A stretch of DNA of 64,000 nucleotides from assembly GCA_035762175.1 (NCBI GenBank), contig DASTPP010000013.1, positions 9,031 to 73,030 on the forward strand. The letters are read 5' to 3'. This document shows positions 17,491-25,757 of the stretch, piece after piece. Under the pieces are notes generated by a model, which saw nothing but the letters and a program-made list of their open reading frames with translations, searched no databases and had not been told where the DNA came from. Source of the DNA: DASTPP01 sp035762175. GTDB lineage: Bacteria; Myxococcota_A; Polyangia; Polyangiales; Polyangiaceae. Both the position numbers and the translations under genes were made by a program. Each line of letters opens with the position of its first letter. The first letter of the stretch is position 1.

Positions 17491-18258
17491 ATGCGACGTG
17501 CGGAGGCGTTGGCTGGCCTCGGGGCCTTGCTGGCCGGCGCCTGCGGTCGTGGTGTGGCAGAGGGACCTGTCAGCGTCGTGGTGCCGAGGGCGCCGGCTGC
17601 TGGGGCCCTGGCGTCGGGCTTGGTCGAGGGGCGGCTTGGGGCCCCCTCGCTTCGGGGCGAGGGGGACACCCCGCGGCTCGAGATGCCGCGCGAGGCAAGG
17701 TGCTTGCTGAAGGCGCCGTCGTGGGGGGGCGGCGAGGCTTTGCTGCGCTTTCGGCCGGGGGCTCCACCCTTTGCGGAGGTCGTCGGGCGCGGACACGGCG
17801 TCAGCGTGGCGTTGCCGCTTGGCAAATCCGAGCTGGGAGCGGTGGTCGAGAGGGGGGGGCTCGGCGTCCGGCTGCGGGGCAACGTGGCTGCCGAGCAGGT
17901 GCCGCTCTATCCGGCGAAGCCCTCCGTGGTGGCGGGCGTGGTGGTGACGGGCGGGGCCACGGCCTTGCGCTGGGAGGCGACCGGGGCGAGGGGCGTTTCG
18001 ATGCGTCTGCCGGCGAGCCGGCGGGTACGGTTGGCGGAGCAGGCGCGGGCGGTGTCGTGGCCTTGTGAGGCCGTGGGGCTCGAGGAGGGCAGGTTCGACG
18101 AGGGCGACGCCAGGGGGCTGCCTCCGCTCGGGGCGATGCGGCCGGCGAAGCTGCGGCTCGGTGCGGGGGTTCCCATCGCGGACGCGCCCGGCGGCGCGGT
18201 GCGCGCGACGATCGAGGCGGGCACCGATGATCCGAACGAGCCGGGCGCGGGGGGGTAG
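17491..18258 (+). CDS. Lipoprotein, truncated or frameshifted paralog of the next gene; 255 aa
   Basis: An ATG at 17491 opens a lipoprotein signal (LGALLAGAC, Cys at about residue 18). The body matches the downstream 395-aa lipoprotein region by region: RFRPGAPPFAEVVG versus RFRAGGPSYAEALG, LYPAKPSVVAGVVV versus LYPARPIVVGGVFV, and ATIEAGTDDP versus ATIELGADDP. The similarity stops just before a 7-G run at 18249-18255. In the shifted frame the sequence continues VVWYSSA, matching VLWWSGG in the paralog, and ends at a TAG at 18366-18368. So the gene is probably frameshifted near its end. It is outer-membrane or periplasmic; its function is unknown. Confidence 0.7.
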   Translation: MRRAEALAGLGALLAGACGRGVAEGPVSVVVPRAPAAGALASGLVEGRLGAPSLRGEGDTPRLEMPREARCLLKAPSWGGGEALLRFRPGAPPFAEVVGRGHGVSVALPLGKSELGAVVERGGLGVRLRGNVAAEQVPLYPAKPSVVAGVVVTGGATALRWEATGARGVSMRLPASRRVRLAEQARAVSWPCEAVGLEEGRFDEGDARGLPPLGAMRPAKLRLGAGVPIADAPGGAVRATIEAGTDDPNEPGAGG

Positions 18259-18304
18259 TCTGGTACTCGTCGGCCGTCGAAATGGCCGCTTCGGGCCCGA
18301 CCTT

Positions 18305-18359
18305 CGGCCGGATTGACGGCCTTGATTCGCCGAGCAAAGTGGCGGCCGGATTGACGGCC
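18305..18359. repeat. Two perfect copies of a 17-bp direct repeat
   Basis: CGGCCGGATTGACGGCC occurs at 18305-18321 and 18343-18359, 38 bp apart, just upstream of the lipoprotein start at 18376. Each copy begins CGGCCG and ends CGGCC, so it could bind a regulator, or it could be a local duplication. Confidence 0.6.
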
Positions 18360-18375
18360 GATGAGTAGGAGACCG

Positions 18376-19563
18376 ATGGCGCCTCGTGCGTGGACAGCGG
18401 GTTCGGCCTGCGTGCTCGGGCTCTCGGCTTGCGGCGGTGCGCCGCCCCGCGAGGCATCGGGCTCGGTCGTCGCGATCGATGCCCCGGTGGCCGAGGCGCC
18501 CGGGGTGGGGGGGAGGGCGGGGGCGCGCCATCCGGCGGTTTCGGGCGCCGCGGTCGACCTGCTGGCGCCGGGCATCGGGCTGCCGCGCGAGATCGGGTGC
18601 TCGTTTCGTACGGCCTACTGGAAGGACATCGCCTTGCATCTGCGCTTTCGCGCCGGCGGTCCGAGCTACGCCGAGGCGCTCGGCCAGTGCGGGAACGTCG
18701 AGGCCTCGTTGCCGGTCGGAGGGGCCGAGCGCGGGGCCACGCTCGATCTCCAGGTCGACGGCGTCCGCCTACGGGGCGTCGTCGACGCGGGCGAGGTGAA
18801 GCTCTACCCGGCTCGGCCGATCGTCGTCGGGGGCGTGTTCGTGCCCTCGGGCTCGCTCCCCTTGCGCTGGAAGGCGACCGCCCCCGGCTCGATCACCTGG
18901 GCGCTCGGCGAGGTGCCCGCGTTGCGCCTGGCGGAGGGGGCCCAGACGGTGACGAGTCGCTGCGGCGAGCTCGGCGCCGAGCCCGCCTACTTCGAGCCTT
19001 CGGACGCTCCGGGGTTCAAGGGGGTGAGGGCCCTGCGCGATGCGACCTTGCGGCGCGGCATCAAGGTGCCGGTCGCCGAGACGCCCGGCGGGCCCCCGCG
19101 GGCGACGATCGAGCTCGGCGCCGACGACCCCGATGACGTGTCGGTCGTGGGGGTCCGGGGCGGGCAGGCGCGCGTCTTGTGGTGGTCGGGGGGCGGCGAC
19201 GAAGGCGAGCGCCGCGGGCTCGTGCTGGGCTGGGTGCCGGGCGCGAGCCTGAAGCCGTCGGTGGGCAACTGGGGCATCGTCGGTGGCATGCCGGGGGGCA
19301 TCGCCGGGGTCTCGCTGCACTGGACGGGGTGCGCGGAGGAAGCGCCCCTCTTCGCCGAGGTCGAGGGCGAGCGCCGCGCGGTCGGGCGCGTGCTCGCGGG
19401 CACGCGCGTGGCGAGGTCGGCCGAGGGCGACGAAGGAGGTGAGCTCGTGCCGGTCTCGATCGTCGGCACCAAGTATCGCTCGTCGCCCGACGCGGTCTTG
19501 CGTCCGGCGCCGGGCGCGCGCCTGCTGATGCGGCGGGCCGACGTCGAGCGCTGCGGGGCGTGA
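18376..19563 (+). CDS. Lipoprotein of unknown function, 395 aa
   Basis: The ATG at 18376 follows TAGGAGACCG and gives a short signal peptide with a lipobox ending LGLSAC (Cys near residue 18). The in-frame ATG at 18361 has no ribosome-binding site. The mature part is beta-rich, with blocks also found in the upstream paralog plus an extra C-terminal third (WWSGG, GLVLGWVPGASL, KYRSSPDAVLRPAPGARLL). No catalytic motif was recognised. It is likely anchored to the outer membrane. The pair looks like a local duplication. Confidence 0.85.
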   Translation: MAPRAWTAGSACVLGLSACGGAPPREASGSVVAIDAPVAEAPGVGGRAGARHPAVSGAAVDLLAPGIGLPREIGCSFRTAYWKDIALHLRFRAGGPSYAEALGQCGNVEASLPVGGAERGATLDLQVDGVRLRGVVDAGEVKLYPARPIVVGGVFVPSGSLPLRWKATAPGSITWALGEVPALRLAEGAQTVTSRCGELGAEPAYFEPSDAPGFKGVRALRDATLRRGIKVPVAETPGGPPRATIELGADDPDDVSVVGVRGGQARVLWWSGGGDEGERRGLVLGWVPGASLKPSVGNWGIVGGMPGGIAGVSLHWTGCAEEAPLFAEVEGERRAVGRVLAGTRVARSAEGDEGGELVPVSIVGTKYRSSPDAVLRPAPGARLLMRRADVERCGA

Positions 19564-19761
19564 GGCGGGGGCGCCGCCCGCCGATGGCCCCCGCGATCGG
19601 GGGCGCACTTGCGCCGGCCGCGCGCGGCCGCGCAAGGGGGCCGGGCTGGCCCGAGGGCTCGAGACGCCGGCCCACGCGCCGGCGTTTGACGCGGCCTTCG
19701 GGCCGGGGCGAGACTGCGGCGTTCGGCGGCCCCGGCCGGGTCGCCCGCGGGAGGAGAGCGC

Positions 19762-20115
19762 ATGGCGGTGCGGAGACTCGGCGAGGTGCCCGTGGGCGAG
19801 CTCATCGCGGAGCTCGAGCGGGGGGCGAAGCTCGTCGTCTACGAGTATACGATTTCGGTGGTCGTCCTGACCTTCAAGCGGGGCTCCGACGTCTTCTTGG
19901 TGCCGGCGGGCGAGGGCTCGGTCGGGCCGGGCGTGAAGTACACGCTCTTGTCGCTCGTCGCCGGCTGGTGGGGCATCCCCTGGGGGCCGATTTATACGGT
20001 CATGTCGCTCGTCACGAACCTCGGCGGCGGCAAGGACGTGACCGCCGAGGTGCGGGCGCGGCTCGGCGCCGCCGCGGCGAGCGCGGGGGCCTTCGGCCCG
20101 GGGCCATCGCGGTAG
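19762..20115 (+). CDS. Small membrane-associated protein, 117 aa
   Basis: A GGAGGAGAGCGC site precedes the ATG. The N-terminal 40 residues form a soluble alpha/beta part (LGEVPVGELIAELERGAKL). One hydrophobic segment with the signature SLVAGWWGIPWGPIYTVMSL covers about residues 62-90, and GGGKDVTAEV follows. This WWGIPWGP pattern is familiar from small conserved hypothetical proteins, but I know of no function. The last 15 residues are low complexity. Confidence 0.8.
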   Translation: MAVRRLGEVPVGELIAELERGAKLVVYEYTISVVVLTFKRGSDVFLVPAGEGSVGPGVKYTLLSLVAGWWGIPWGPIYTVMSLVTNLGGGKDVTAEVRARLGAAAASAGAFGPGPSR

Positions 20116-20239
20116 AGCGCGCAGGGCAGCCGGCCGCGCCCCGGCGGCGGGGGGCGAGCGGGTGGCGTCGCCCCGCGGCGGGCGCGGCCGTGGCGCCTTC
20201 GCTCATGATAACAGCCGCGCGGCCGCTTGGGAAGTGCCT

Positions 20240-21994
20240 CTAGGCGCGGGCTCGGGCCGGCGGCCGGCCCGCGAGCAGGTCGAGCAGCTTGGTCGTCTCG
20301 AGCGGCTTCTCGAGGAAGGCGTTCGGCACCGACGCGCGGAACTCTTGCGTGCGCTCGGTGTAGGCGCCGCCCGTCATGAACACGATGCGGTCGATCAGGT
20401 CGGGGTGGCGCTCGCGGACGGCGTCGTAGACGTCCATGCCCGAGAGCCCGGGCATCATCAGGTCGCAGAGCACGAGGTCGAAGCGCTCGCCGGCGTCGAA
20501 GAGCGCGAGCGCCTCGCGGCCGTTCGGGGCGATGCGCACCGCGTGCCCGCTCAAGCTGCGCTGGATGGCGCGCGCCACCATCGCCTCGTCGTCGACCACG
20601 AGCACCTGCGCCGGCCGCCCGCGCCCCCCGGCCGGCCGCGCCGCCGGCCCGACCCCGCTCGGCCGCGCCGCGCCGGCCGCGTCGAGCCGGACGCGCGCGA
20701 CGGTGCGGCCCGGCGCGCTCTCGAAGGCGAGCTCGCCGCCGATCTGCGCGAGGATGCTCTGGCAGACCGCGAGCCCGAGCCCCATGCCCTCGGGCTTGGT
20801 GGTGTAGAAGGGCTCGCCCACGCGCCGCGCCTGCTCGTCGGTCATGCCGACGCCGCTGTCTTCGATCTCGACGACGACGTGCGCGCCCTCGGCCCGCGCG
20901 CGCACCGCGATGCGGTTGCCCTCGGCGCGCCCGCCGGGGATGGCCTGCGCCGCGTTCACCAGCAGGTTCAAGAAGACCTGCTCGAGCCGGGCCTCGTCGC
21001 CCCGCACCGGCGGCACCTCGGCGAGATCGAGCTCGATGCGCGCGCTCTGGCGCGTGCGCCACTCGGCCATCTTCAGCGCGGCGCCGAGCGCCCGGCGCAC
21101 GTCGACCTCGGCCGCCGCGCCGGCGCCCGGGTGCGAGTAGGCCTTCAGGTCGGCGACGATGCGCTGGATGCGCCGCACCCCCCCGAGCGCCTCGCCGAGC
21201 GCGATCGACGTCTCCGAGCCGGGGGCCGAGCGCAGCCCCTCGAGCGCGTACTCGAGGTTGTTCGCCACGTACGACAGGGGGTTGTTGATCTCGTGCGCGG
21301 CCGCCGCCGCGATGCGCCCGAGCGAGGCCATGCGCTCGGCCTGCGCGAGCCGCGCCTCGGCCTGCGCCTCGAGCTTGTCGAGCTCCGTCCGCCGGCGCTC
21401 GGCCTCGAGCGCGGCGATGTGCTCGAGCCCCTCCGCCCGGCCGAGCTCGTAGAACTTCGCGACCCGGTAGAGCGTCCACGCGACGATGATGAGCACCGCG
21501 TGGTCGTTGAAGAGCCCGGCCTCGCCCGGCGGGCGGCTCGGCAAGACGCCCGCGTGCGCCGCCGCGCCGAGCGCCGCGCTCGTCGCGCAGGCGAGCGCCA
21601 GCCAGAGTTGGCCGGTGCGCGGCCCCGCCAGCAGCGTCGCGAAGAGCGGCAGCTCGGCGAGCGCCACCGTCGCCGCGTTGAGGCCGGCCCCGCGCTCGGC
21701 GGCGATGAGGTAGGTGATGCCCGCGAGGGCGAAGCCGAGCGTGCCGTTGACGACCGGCTGGTGCTGCCCCGTCAGGCGCAGCGCGAGCGGGCCGATCAGC
21801 ATGCCGAGCGCGAGCACCAGGTTCGCCCCCGCCTCGCTGAACCGCCTCGACCACGCGTGGACCGCGGCCAGCCCGACGAACACGAGAACCATGAACAGCG
21901 CGATGACCACGGCCGTTCGTGCCCGGTGGCCCTCGGCCCCCCTGGCCACCCCGGGGGGCACGAACCAATCGCGAAGCTGACGAACAACCCGCAC
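20240..21994 (-). CDS. Hybrid histidine kinase with C-terminal receiver domain, about 584 aa
   Basis: The N-terminal part has about five or six hydrophobic segments (starting VVIALFMVLVFVGLAAV). A coiled coil follows, then an H-box AAAAHEINNPLSYVANNLEY with the phospho-acceptor His, an N-box (NLLVNAAQAI), G boxes (EDSGVGM and GMGLGLAVCQ), and a receiver domain QVLVVDDEAMVARA with its phospho-acceptor Asp in LVLCDLMMPGLSG. It is an orphan: no separate response regulator is adjacent. The start is uncertain. A GTG at 21994 just before the first membrane segment was chosen, but the frame is open to an ATG at 22144. Confidence 0.9.
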   Translation of the reverse strand: MRVVRQLRDWFVPPGVARGAEGHRARTAVVIALFMVLVFVGLAAVHAWSRRFSEAGANLVLALGMLIGPLALRLTGQHQPVVNGTLGFALAGITYLIAAERGAGLNAATVALAELPLFATLLAGPRTGQLWLALACATSAALGAAAHAGVLPSRPPGEAGLFNDHAVLIIVAWTLYRVAKFYELGRAEGLEHIAALEAERRRTELDKLEAQAEARLAQAERMASLGRIAAAAAHEINNPLSYVANNLEYALEGLRSAPGSETSIALGEALGGVRRIQRIVADLKAYSHPGAGAAAEVDVRRALGAALKMAEWRTRQSARIELDLAEVPPVRGDEARLEQVFLNLLVNAAQAIPGGRAEGNRIAVRARAEGAHVVVEIEDSGVGMTDEQARRVGEPFYTTKPEGMGLGLAVCQSILAQIGGELAFESAPGRTVARVRLDAAGAARPSGVGPAARPAGGRGRPAQVLVVDDEAMVARAIQRSLSGHAVRIAPNGREALALFDAGERFDLVLCDLMMPGLSGMDVYDAVRERHPDLIDRIVFMTGGAYTERTQEFRASVPNAFLEKPLETTKLLDLLAGRPPARARA

Positions 21995-22242
21995 GCTTGC
22001 GCAGCTTAGCGCATCCTGCCCATATCTTTCGCGCCCTATCGTGCCCTCAACCCGGGCCCCCGACCCTTTCGGGCCCCTGCGACGACCTCCTACCTCCGCC
22101 ATCGCGCTCGACGCGGCGCGCCCACGCGCGCACGGGGGCGGCAAAAATGGCAGAGCTCGCCCTCGGCGCCCGGGGCCGGGGCGAAGGGTCGGCGCGGCCG
22201 CCCTCTGCTAGCCTCGGGCGTGACCCCGTGCGCCCCGACCCG

Positions 22243-22743
22243 ATGAACGAAGCCACCTCGCTCGACCCCGAGACCGCGGCCCGGGCCTTCGCCCTCGAGC
22301 GCCACGGCGGGCAGCGCTACGGCGACGCGCCTTACGTCGTTCACCTCGAGGCCGTGCGCGCCGTGCTCGCCGACTTCGGCCTGGGCGGCGCGCTCGGGGT
22401 CGCGGCCTGGCTGCACGACGTGCTCGAAGACACCCCCACGTCGCGGGCCGAGCTCGAGGGGCGCTTCGGCGCCGAGGTCGGCGCGCTCGTCTGGGCGGTG
22501 ACGGGCGAGGGCCGAAACCGGCGCGAGCGCGCCCGCTCGATGCACGAAAAGATCCGGGCGTGGCCGGCCGCCGCCCCCCTCAAGCTCGCCGACCGCATCG
22601 CCAACGTCGAGGCCTCGCGCGCGCGGCCCGACAAGCTCGCGCTCTACCGCGCCGAGCGCGAGAGCTTTCGCCGCGCCCTCGGCGCGCTCGGCGACCCCGC
22701 GATGTGGGCGCGCCTCGATCGGGCCTTCGACGAGGGGCGCTGA
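22243..22743 (+). CDS. HD-domain (p)ppGpp-hydrolase-like protein, 166 aa
   Basis: The residues expected for the SpoT/MESH1-type HD fold are all present: His in ERHGGQRYGDAPYVVHL, the HD pair with ED in AAWLHDVLEDTPTS, and a late Asp in LKLADRIANVEAS. There is no synthetase, TGS or ACT domain, and 166 aa fits a small stand-alone hydrolase. The likely reaction is removal of pyrophosphate from (p)ppGpp or a related nucleotide in the cytoplasm. The ATG at 22243 places the start about 30 residues before the first conserved His. Confidence 0.88.
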   Translation: MNEATSLDPETAARAFALERHGGQRYGDAPYVVHLEAVRAVLADFGLGGALGVAAWLHDVLEDTPTSRAELEGRFGAEVGALVWAVTGEGRNRRERARSMHEKIRAWPAAAPLKLADRIANVEASRARPDKLALYRAERESFRRALGALGDPAMWARLDRAFDEGR

Positions 22744-22809
22744 GCGGGGGCCGGGCGGCGCCGCGCTCGCGGCCCCAGGGTCGAAGGGCGGCCGCCCTCG
22801 CCCGGGCCC

Positions 22810-23661
22810 TCAAGGCCCCTTCGAGACGCGCCGCGCGACCGCCCGCACGCCCTCGCGGTGCGCGTCGGTGGTGAAGCAAATGGGCTCGGCGAACTCTTCC
22901 ATCGCGAGGGCGTGCTGCCAGCTCATGTCGCTGACGGCGCGCAGCAGCGGCTTGGTCATGGCGAGCGCGTGCGCGGGCAGCGAGCGCATTCGCTCGCAGG
23001 CGGCGAGCGCGCGCTCGACCTCGGCCCCGGGCGCGGTGATCTCGCTCACCAGGCCCAGCCGCGAGGCCTCGGCGGCGTCGAGGTGGCGGCCGCTCAGGTA
23101 GAGGGCGAGCGTCGCGTGGTAGCCGAGCCGCCGCGTCAGCAGCCAGCTCGTGCCGACCTCGGGCACGAGGCCGAGGGGCCCGAAGGCGAGCACGAAGCGC
23201 GCCGCCTCGGACGCGACGACGACGTCGCAGGCGAGCGCGAAGGCGAGCCCCACCCCGGCGGCCGGGCCCCCCACGGCGGCGACGAAGATCTTGTCGCTCT
23301 GCACGATGGCGCGCACGACGCCGCCGAACTGATACCGGATCCAACGCCAGACGTCGGCGGCCCCCTCGGGCCCCTCGTCGACGAGCGGGTGCGCCGTCGA
23401 CGTCATCAGGCGCAGGTCGCCGCCCGCCGAGAAGGCCCCCCCGGCCCCCGTCAGCACGACGGCGCGCACGCCGGGGTCGGCCGCCGCCTCGCGCAGCGCC
23501 GCGTGCAGCCGCACCGCCAGCGCCGCCGAGAGCGCGTTGCGCTTCGCGGGGTCGTTCATGCGCACGAGCGCCACGTCGCCGCGCCGCTCGACCTCGACGA
23601 GGCCCTCGCCCGCCTCGGCCACGTCGCGCAAGATGCCCTCGTACGTCGGTCGCTCTGCCAT
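22810..23661 (-). CDS. Enoyl-CoA hydratase/isomerase family protein, 283 aa
   Basis: This is the crotonase fold: NDPAKRNALSAAL near the start, the oxyanion-hole segment GAFSAGGDLRLM, a second oxyanion strand AAVGGPAAGVGLAFALACD, and GLVPEVGTSWLLTRRLG, where crotonases place a catalytic acid. A longer-than-usual loop with a Trp-rich segment (DVWRWIRYQFGG) sits between the two oxyanion elements. The gene lies 5 bp downstream of a TetR regulator on the same strand, so the pair is an operon probably induced by an acyl-CoA or fatty-acid ligand. The exact substrate cannot be told. Confidence 0.92.
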   Translation of the reverse strand: MAERPTYEGILRDVAEAGEGLVEVERRGDVALVRMNDPAKRNALSAALAVRLHAALREAAADPGVRAVVLTGAGGAFSAGGDLRLMTSTAHPLVDEGPEGAADVWRWIRYQFGGVVRAIVQSDKIFVAAVGGPAAGVGLAFALACDVVVASEAARFVLAFGPLGLVPEVGTSWLLTRRLGYHATLALYLSGRHLDAAEASRLGLVSEITAPGAEVERALAACERMRSLPAHALAMTKPLLRAVSDMSWQHALAMEEFAEPICFTTDAHREGVRAVARRVSKGP

Positions 23662-23666
23662 TCGCG

Positions 23667-24260
23667 TCACGCCTTTCTCTTCTTCGCCTTCACGCCCCGC
23701 CAGGCCGCGCCCTCGAGCAGCGGGCGCGCCCGCTCGAGCGCCGCCGGGTCGCGCCGCCGGAGCCAGCCCCGGCAGAACTCTTGCGCCGGGCCGACGAGCA
23801 CCGCCGCGCGCACCTCGCGCGGCATCGCCCGCACCCGCCCCGCCGCCACGTGCCCCGCGAACCAGGCCTCGACCGCCGCGAAGAAGGGGCGGTTCAGCGC
23901 CCCGAGCTCGCCCGGCGCGGCCGCCGCCACCTCGGCCCGGCCCATCGCGAACAGGAACTGCGCCCAGTCGGGGTTCTCGCCCACCCACGCGAGGTGCGCC
24001 CCCACCGCCGCGCGCACCCCGCGCTCGGCGTCGGCCTCGGCCCGCAGGGCCCCGAGCAGCCGCGCCTGGTAGCGGCCCAGGCCCTCGAGGTAGACCGCCG
24101 CGCCGAGCGCCTCTTTCGACGGAAAGTGATGGAAGAGGCTGCCGTTGCTCACCCCCGCCCGCGCGCACACCTCGGCCATCGTCGCCGGGCCGAAGCCGCG
24201 CTCGACGAAGAGCGCGAGCGCGGCCCGCAGGATGACGTCGCGGCGCTCGGCGGGGGCCAT
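23667..24260 (-). CDS. TetR-family transcriptional regulator, 197 aa
   Basis: The N-terminal helix-turn-helix is clear: ILRAALALFVERGFGPATMAEVCARAG, then VSNGSLFHHFPSKEALGAAVY. The remainder is the helical ligand-binding domain. It is the first gene of a two-gene operon with the enoyl-CoA hydratase. Two adjacent palindromes just upstream are almost certainly its operator, implying autoregulation. Confidence 0.93.
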   Translation of the reverse strand: MAPAERRDVILRAALALFVERGFGPATMAEVCARAGVSNGSLFHHFPSKEALGAAVYLEGLGRYQARLLGALRAEADAERGVRAAVGAHLAWVGENPDWAQFLFAMGRAEVAAAAPGELGALNRPFFAAVEAWFAGHVAAGRVRAMPREVRAAVLVGPAQEFCRGWLRRRDPAALERARPLLEGAAWRGVKAKKRKA

Positions 24261-24270
24261 GGGGCTGACT

Positions 24271-24296
24271 AGAGTGCTACTCTAGAGTAATACTCT
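24271..24296. promoter_or_regulatory. Tandem palindromic operator of the TetR gene
   Basis: AGAGTGCTACTCT (24271-24283) and AGAGTAATACTCT (24284-24296) are two abutting copies of AGAGT-N3-ACTCT. The junction ACTCTAGAGT is itself palindromic. The site ends 11 bp from the TetR start codon, the usual place for an autorepressing operator, and is conspicuously AT-richer than its surroundings. Confidence 0.8.
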
Positions 24297-24371
24297 GGTC
24301 AAGGCCGAGCCGAATTACCCCGCCCGGGCCGGCCGCGCGGCGCGCGGGGCCGCCGGCCCCGCGGGGCGTGC

Positions 24372-25757
24372 TCAGCGGTGCAGCGCGAGGTAGAAGAACG
24401 CGTCGCGGCGCCGGACGCGCAAGAGCAGGTGCCCGTCGGCGGCGGCGTGCTGCACGGCGGCCACGCCCGGGTTGGTCGCGCCGTCGGCCTCGACGACGAC
24501 GTCGCCCGGGCGCACGCCGGCCCGGTCGGCGGCCGAGCCGACGGCGACGGCGGTGACGAGGCAGGCGTTGCCGGGGGCCGCGTCGCGCAGGGTCAGGCCG
24601 AGGCCGGGGCCGCGCGGCGCCTCGAGCTGGGCGGGGATGGGCGGCGGCGCCGGCTCGCCCCGCGAGGCGAGCGTCACGCTGGTGCCGTAGCGCTTGCCCG
24701 AGCGAAAGACCTCGAGCGGCACGGTGGTGCCGGGGTCGTGGCGCAGCACCTCGCGGATGAAGTCCTGCGCCTGCCGCAGCGGCCGGCCGCTGACGGTGAG
24801 CACGACGTCGCCGGCGCGCAGGTTGCCGCGCGCGCCGGGGCCCTCGGCGCTCACCTGGTTCAGCAGGGCGCCGGCGCCGGGCTGCACGCCGAGCGAGCGC
24901 GCGAGGTCGGGCGTGACGTCTTGCACGCCGACGCCGAGCCAGGCCCGCTCGACGCGCCCCTTGGCGAGCAGCTGGTCGGCCACGCGCCGGGCCATCGTGC
25001 TCGGCACGGCGAAGCCGATGCCGCTGCCGCGCCCGACGACCATCGTGTTGATGCCGACGACGCGCCCCTCGAGATCGACGAGGGGCCCGCCCGAGTTGCC
25101 CGGGTTGATGCCGGCGTCGGTCTGCAAGTAGTCTTCGACCTCGTTGGCGCCGAGGCTGCCGCGGCCGGTGGCGCTGACGACGCCCGCGGTCACCGTGCGC
25201 GAGAGCCCGAAGGGCGAGCCGATGGCGAGCACCCACTCGCCGACGCGCACCGCGTCGCTGTCGGCGAAGGCGGCGGCCTGCAGGCCCTTGGCGTCGACGC
25301 GCAAGACGGCGAGGTCGGTCGCCGGGTCGCGCCCGGCGAGGCGCGCGGCGAAGATGCGCCCGTCGGCGAGGCGCACGTTCATCGAGAGGGCCTGCTCGAT
25401 GACGTGGTTGTTGGTCAAGATGGCCCCGTCGGCCGAGAGAATGACCCCCGAGCCCGTGGCGCGCTGGAACGCCTCGCCCCCGCCGCCGCGCAGCCAGGCG
25501 TTGACGGGGTTCGCCTCGCGCGTCGCGACGTCGATCTGCACGACGCTCGGCGCGAGCCGCTCGACGACCGCGTGGAACGCCTCGCCGAGCCGCTTCGCCT
25601 CGCCCGCGCCGGCGGGCGCGGGGCGGGCGGCGGGAGCCTTCGGGGCGGGCTGGGCCGACGCGGGGGCGGCGGCGAGCGGGCCGAGGGCGGCGGCGAGGGC
25701 GAGCGGGCGGCTCGCCCGCCTCAGGGCGGAGGCGCGGGGCGCGGCGGGGGGGGCCAT
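24372..25757 (-). CDS. HtrA/DegP-type periplasmic serine protease, 461 aa
   Basis: A signal peptide ends near ...AAAPASAQP. The protease domain has the full triad: His in LTNNHVIEQA, Asp in PATDLAVLRVD, and Ser in INPGNSGGPLVDL. Two PDZ domains follow (ERAWLGVGVQDVTPDLA, and a second with GSAADRAGVRPGDVVVEADG). It degrades or refolds misfolded envelope proteins. The start lies inside the 3' end of truA on the same strand (37-bp overlap), so it is probably translated from a truA-containing message. A start at 25757 gives a sensible signal peptide. Confidence 0.93.
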   Translation of the reverse strand: MAPPAAPRASALRRASRPLALAAALGPLAAAPASAQPAPKAPAARPAPAGAGEAKRLGEAFHAVVERLAPSVVQIDVATREANPVNAWLRGGGGEAFQRATGSGVILSADGAILTNNHVIEQALSMNVRLADGRIFAARLAGRDPATDLAVLRVDAKGLQAAAFADSDAVRVGEWVLAIGSPFGLSRTVTAGVVSATGRGSLGANEVEDYLQTDAGINPGNSGGPLVDLEGRVVGINTMVVGRGSGIGFAVPSTMARRVADQLLAKGRVERAWLGVGVQDVTPDLARSLGVQPGAGALLNQVSAEGPGARGNLRAGDVVLTVSGRPLRQAQDFIREVLRHDPGTTVPLEVFRSGKRYGTSVTLASRGEPAPPPIPAQLEAPRGPGLGLTLRDAAPGNACLVTAVAVGSAADRAGVRPGDVVVEADGATNPGVAAVQHAAADGHLLLRVRRRDAFFYLALHR

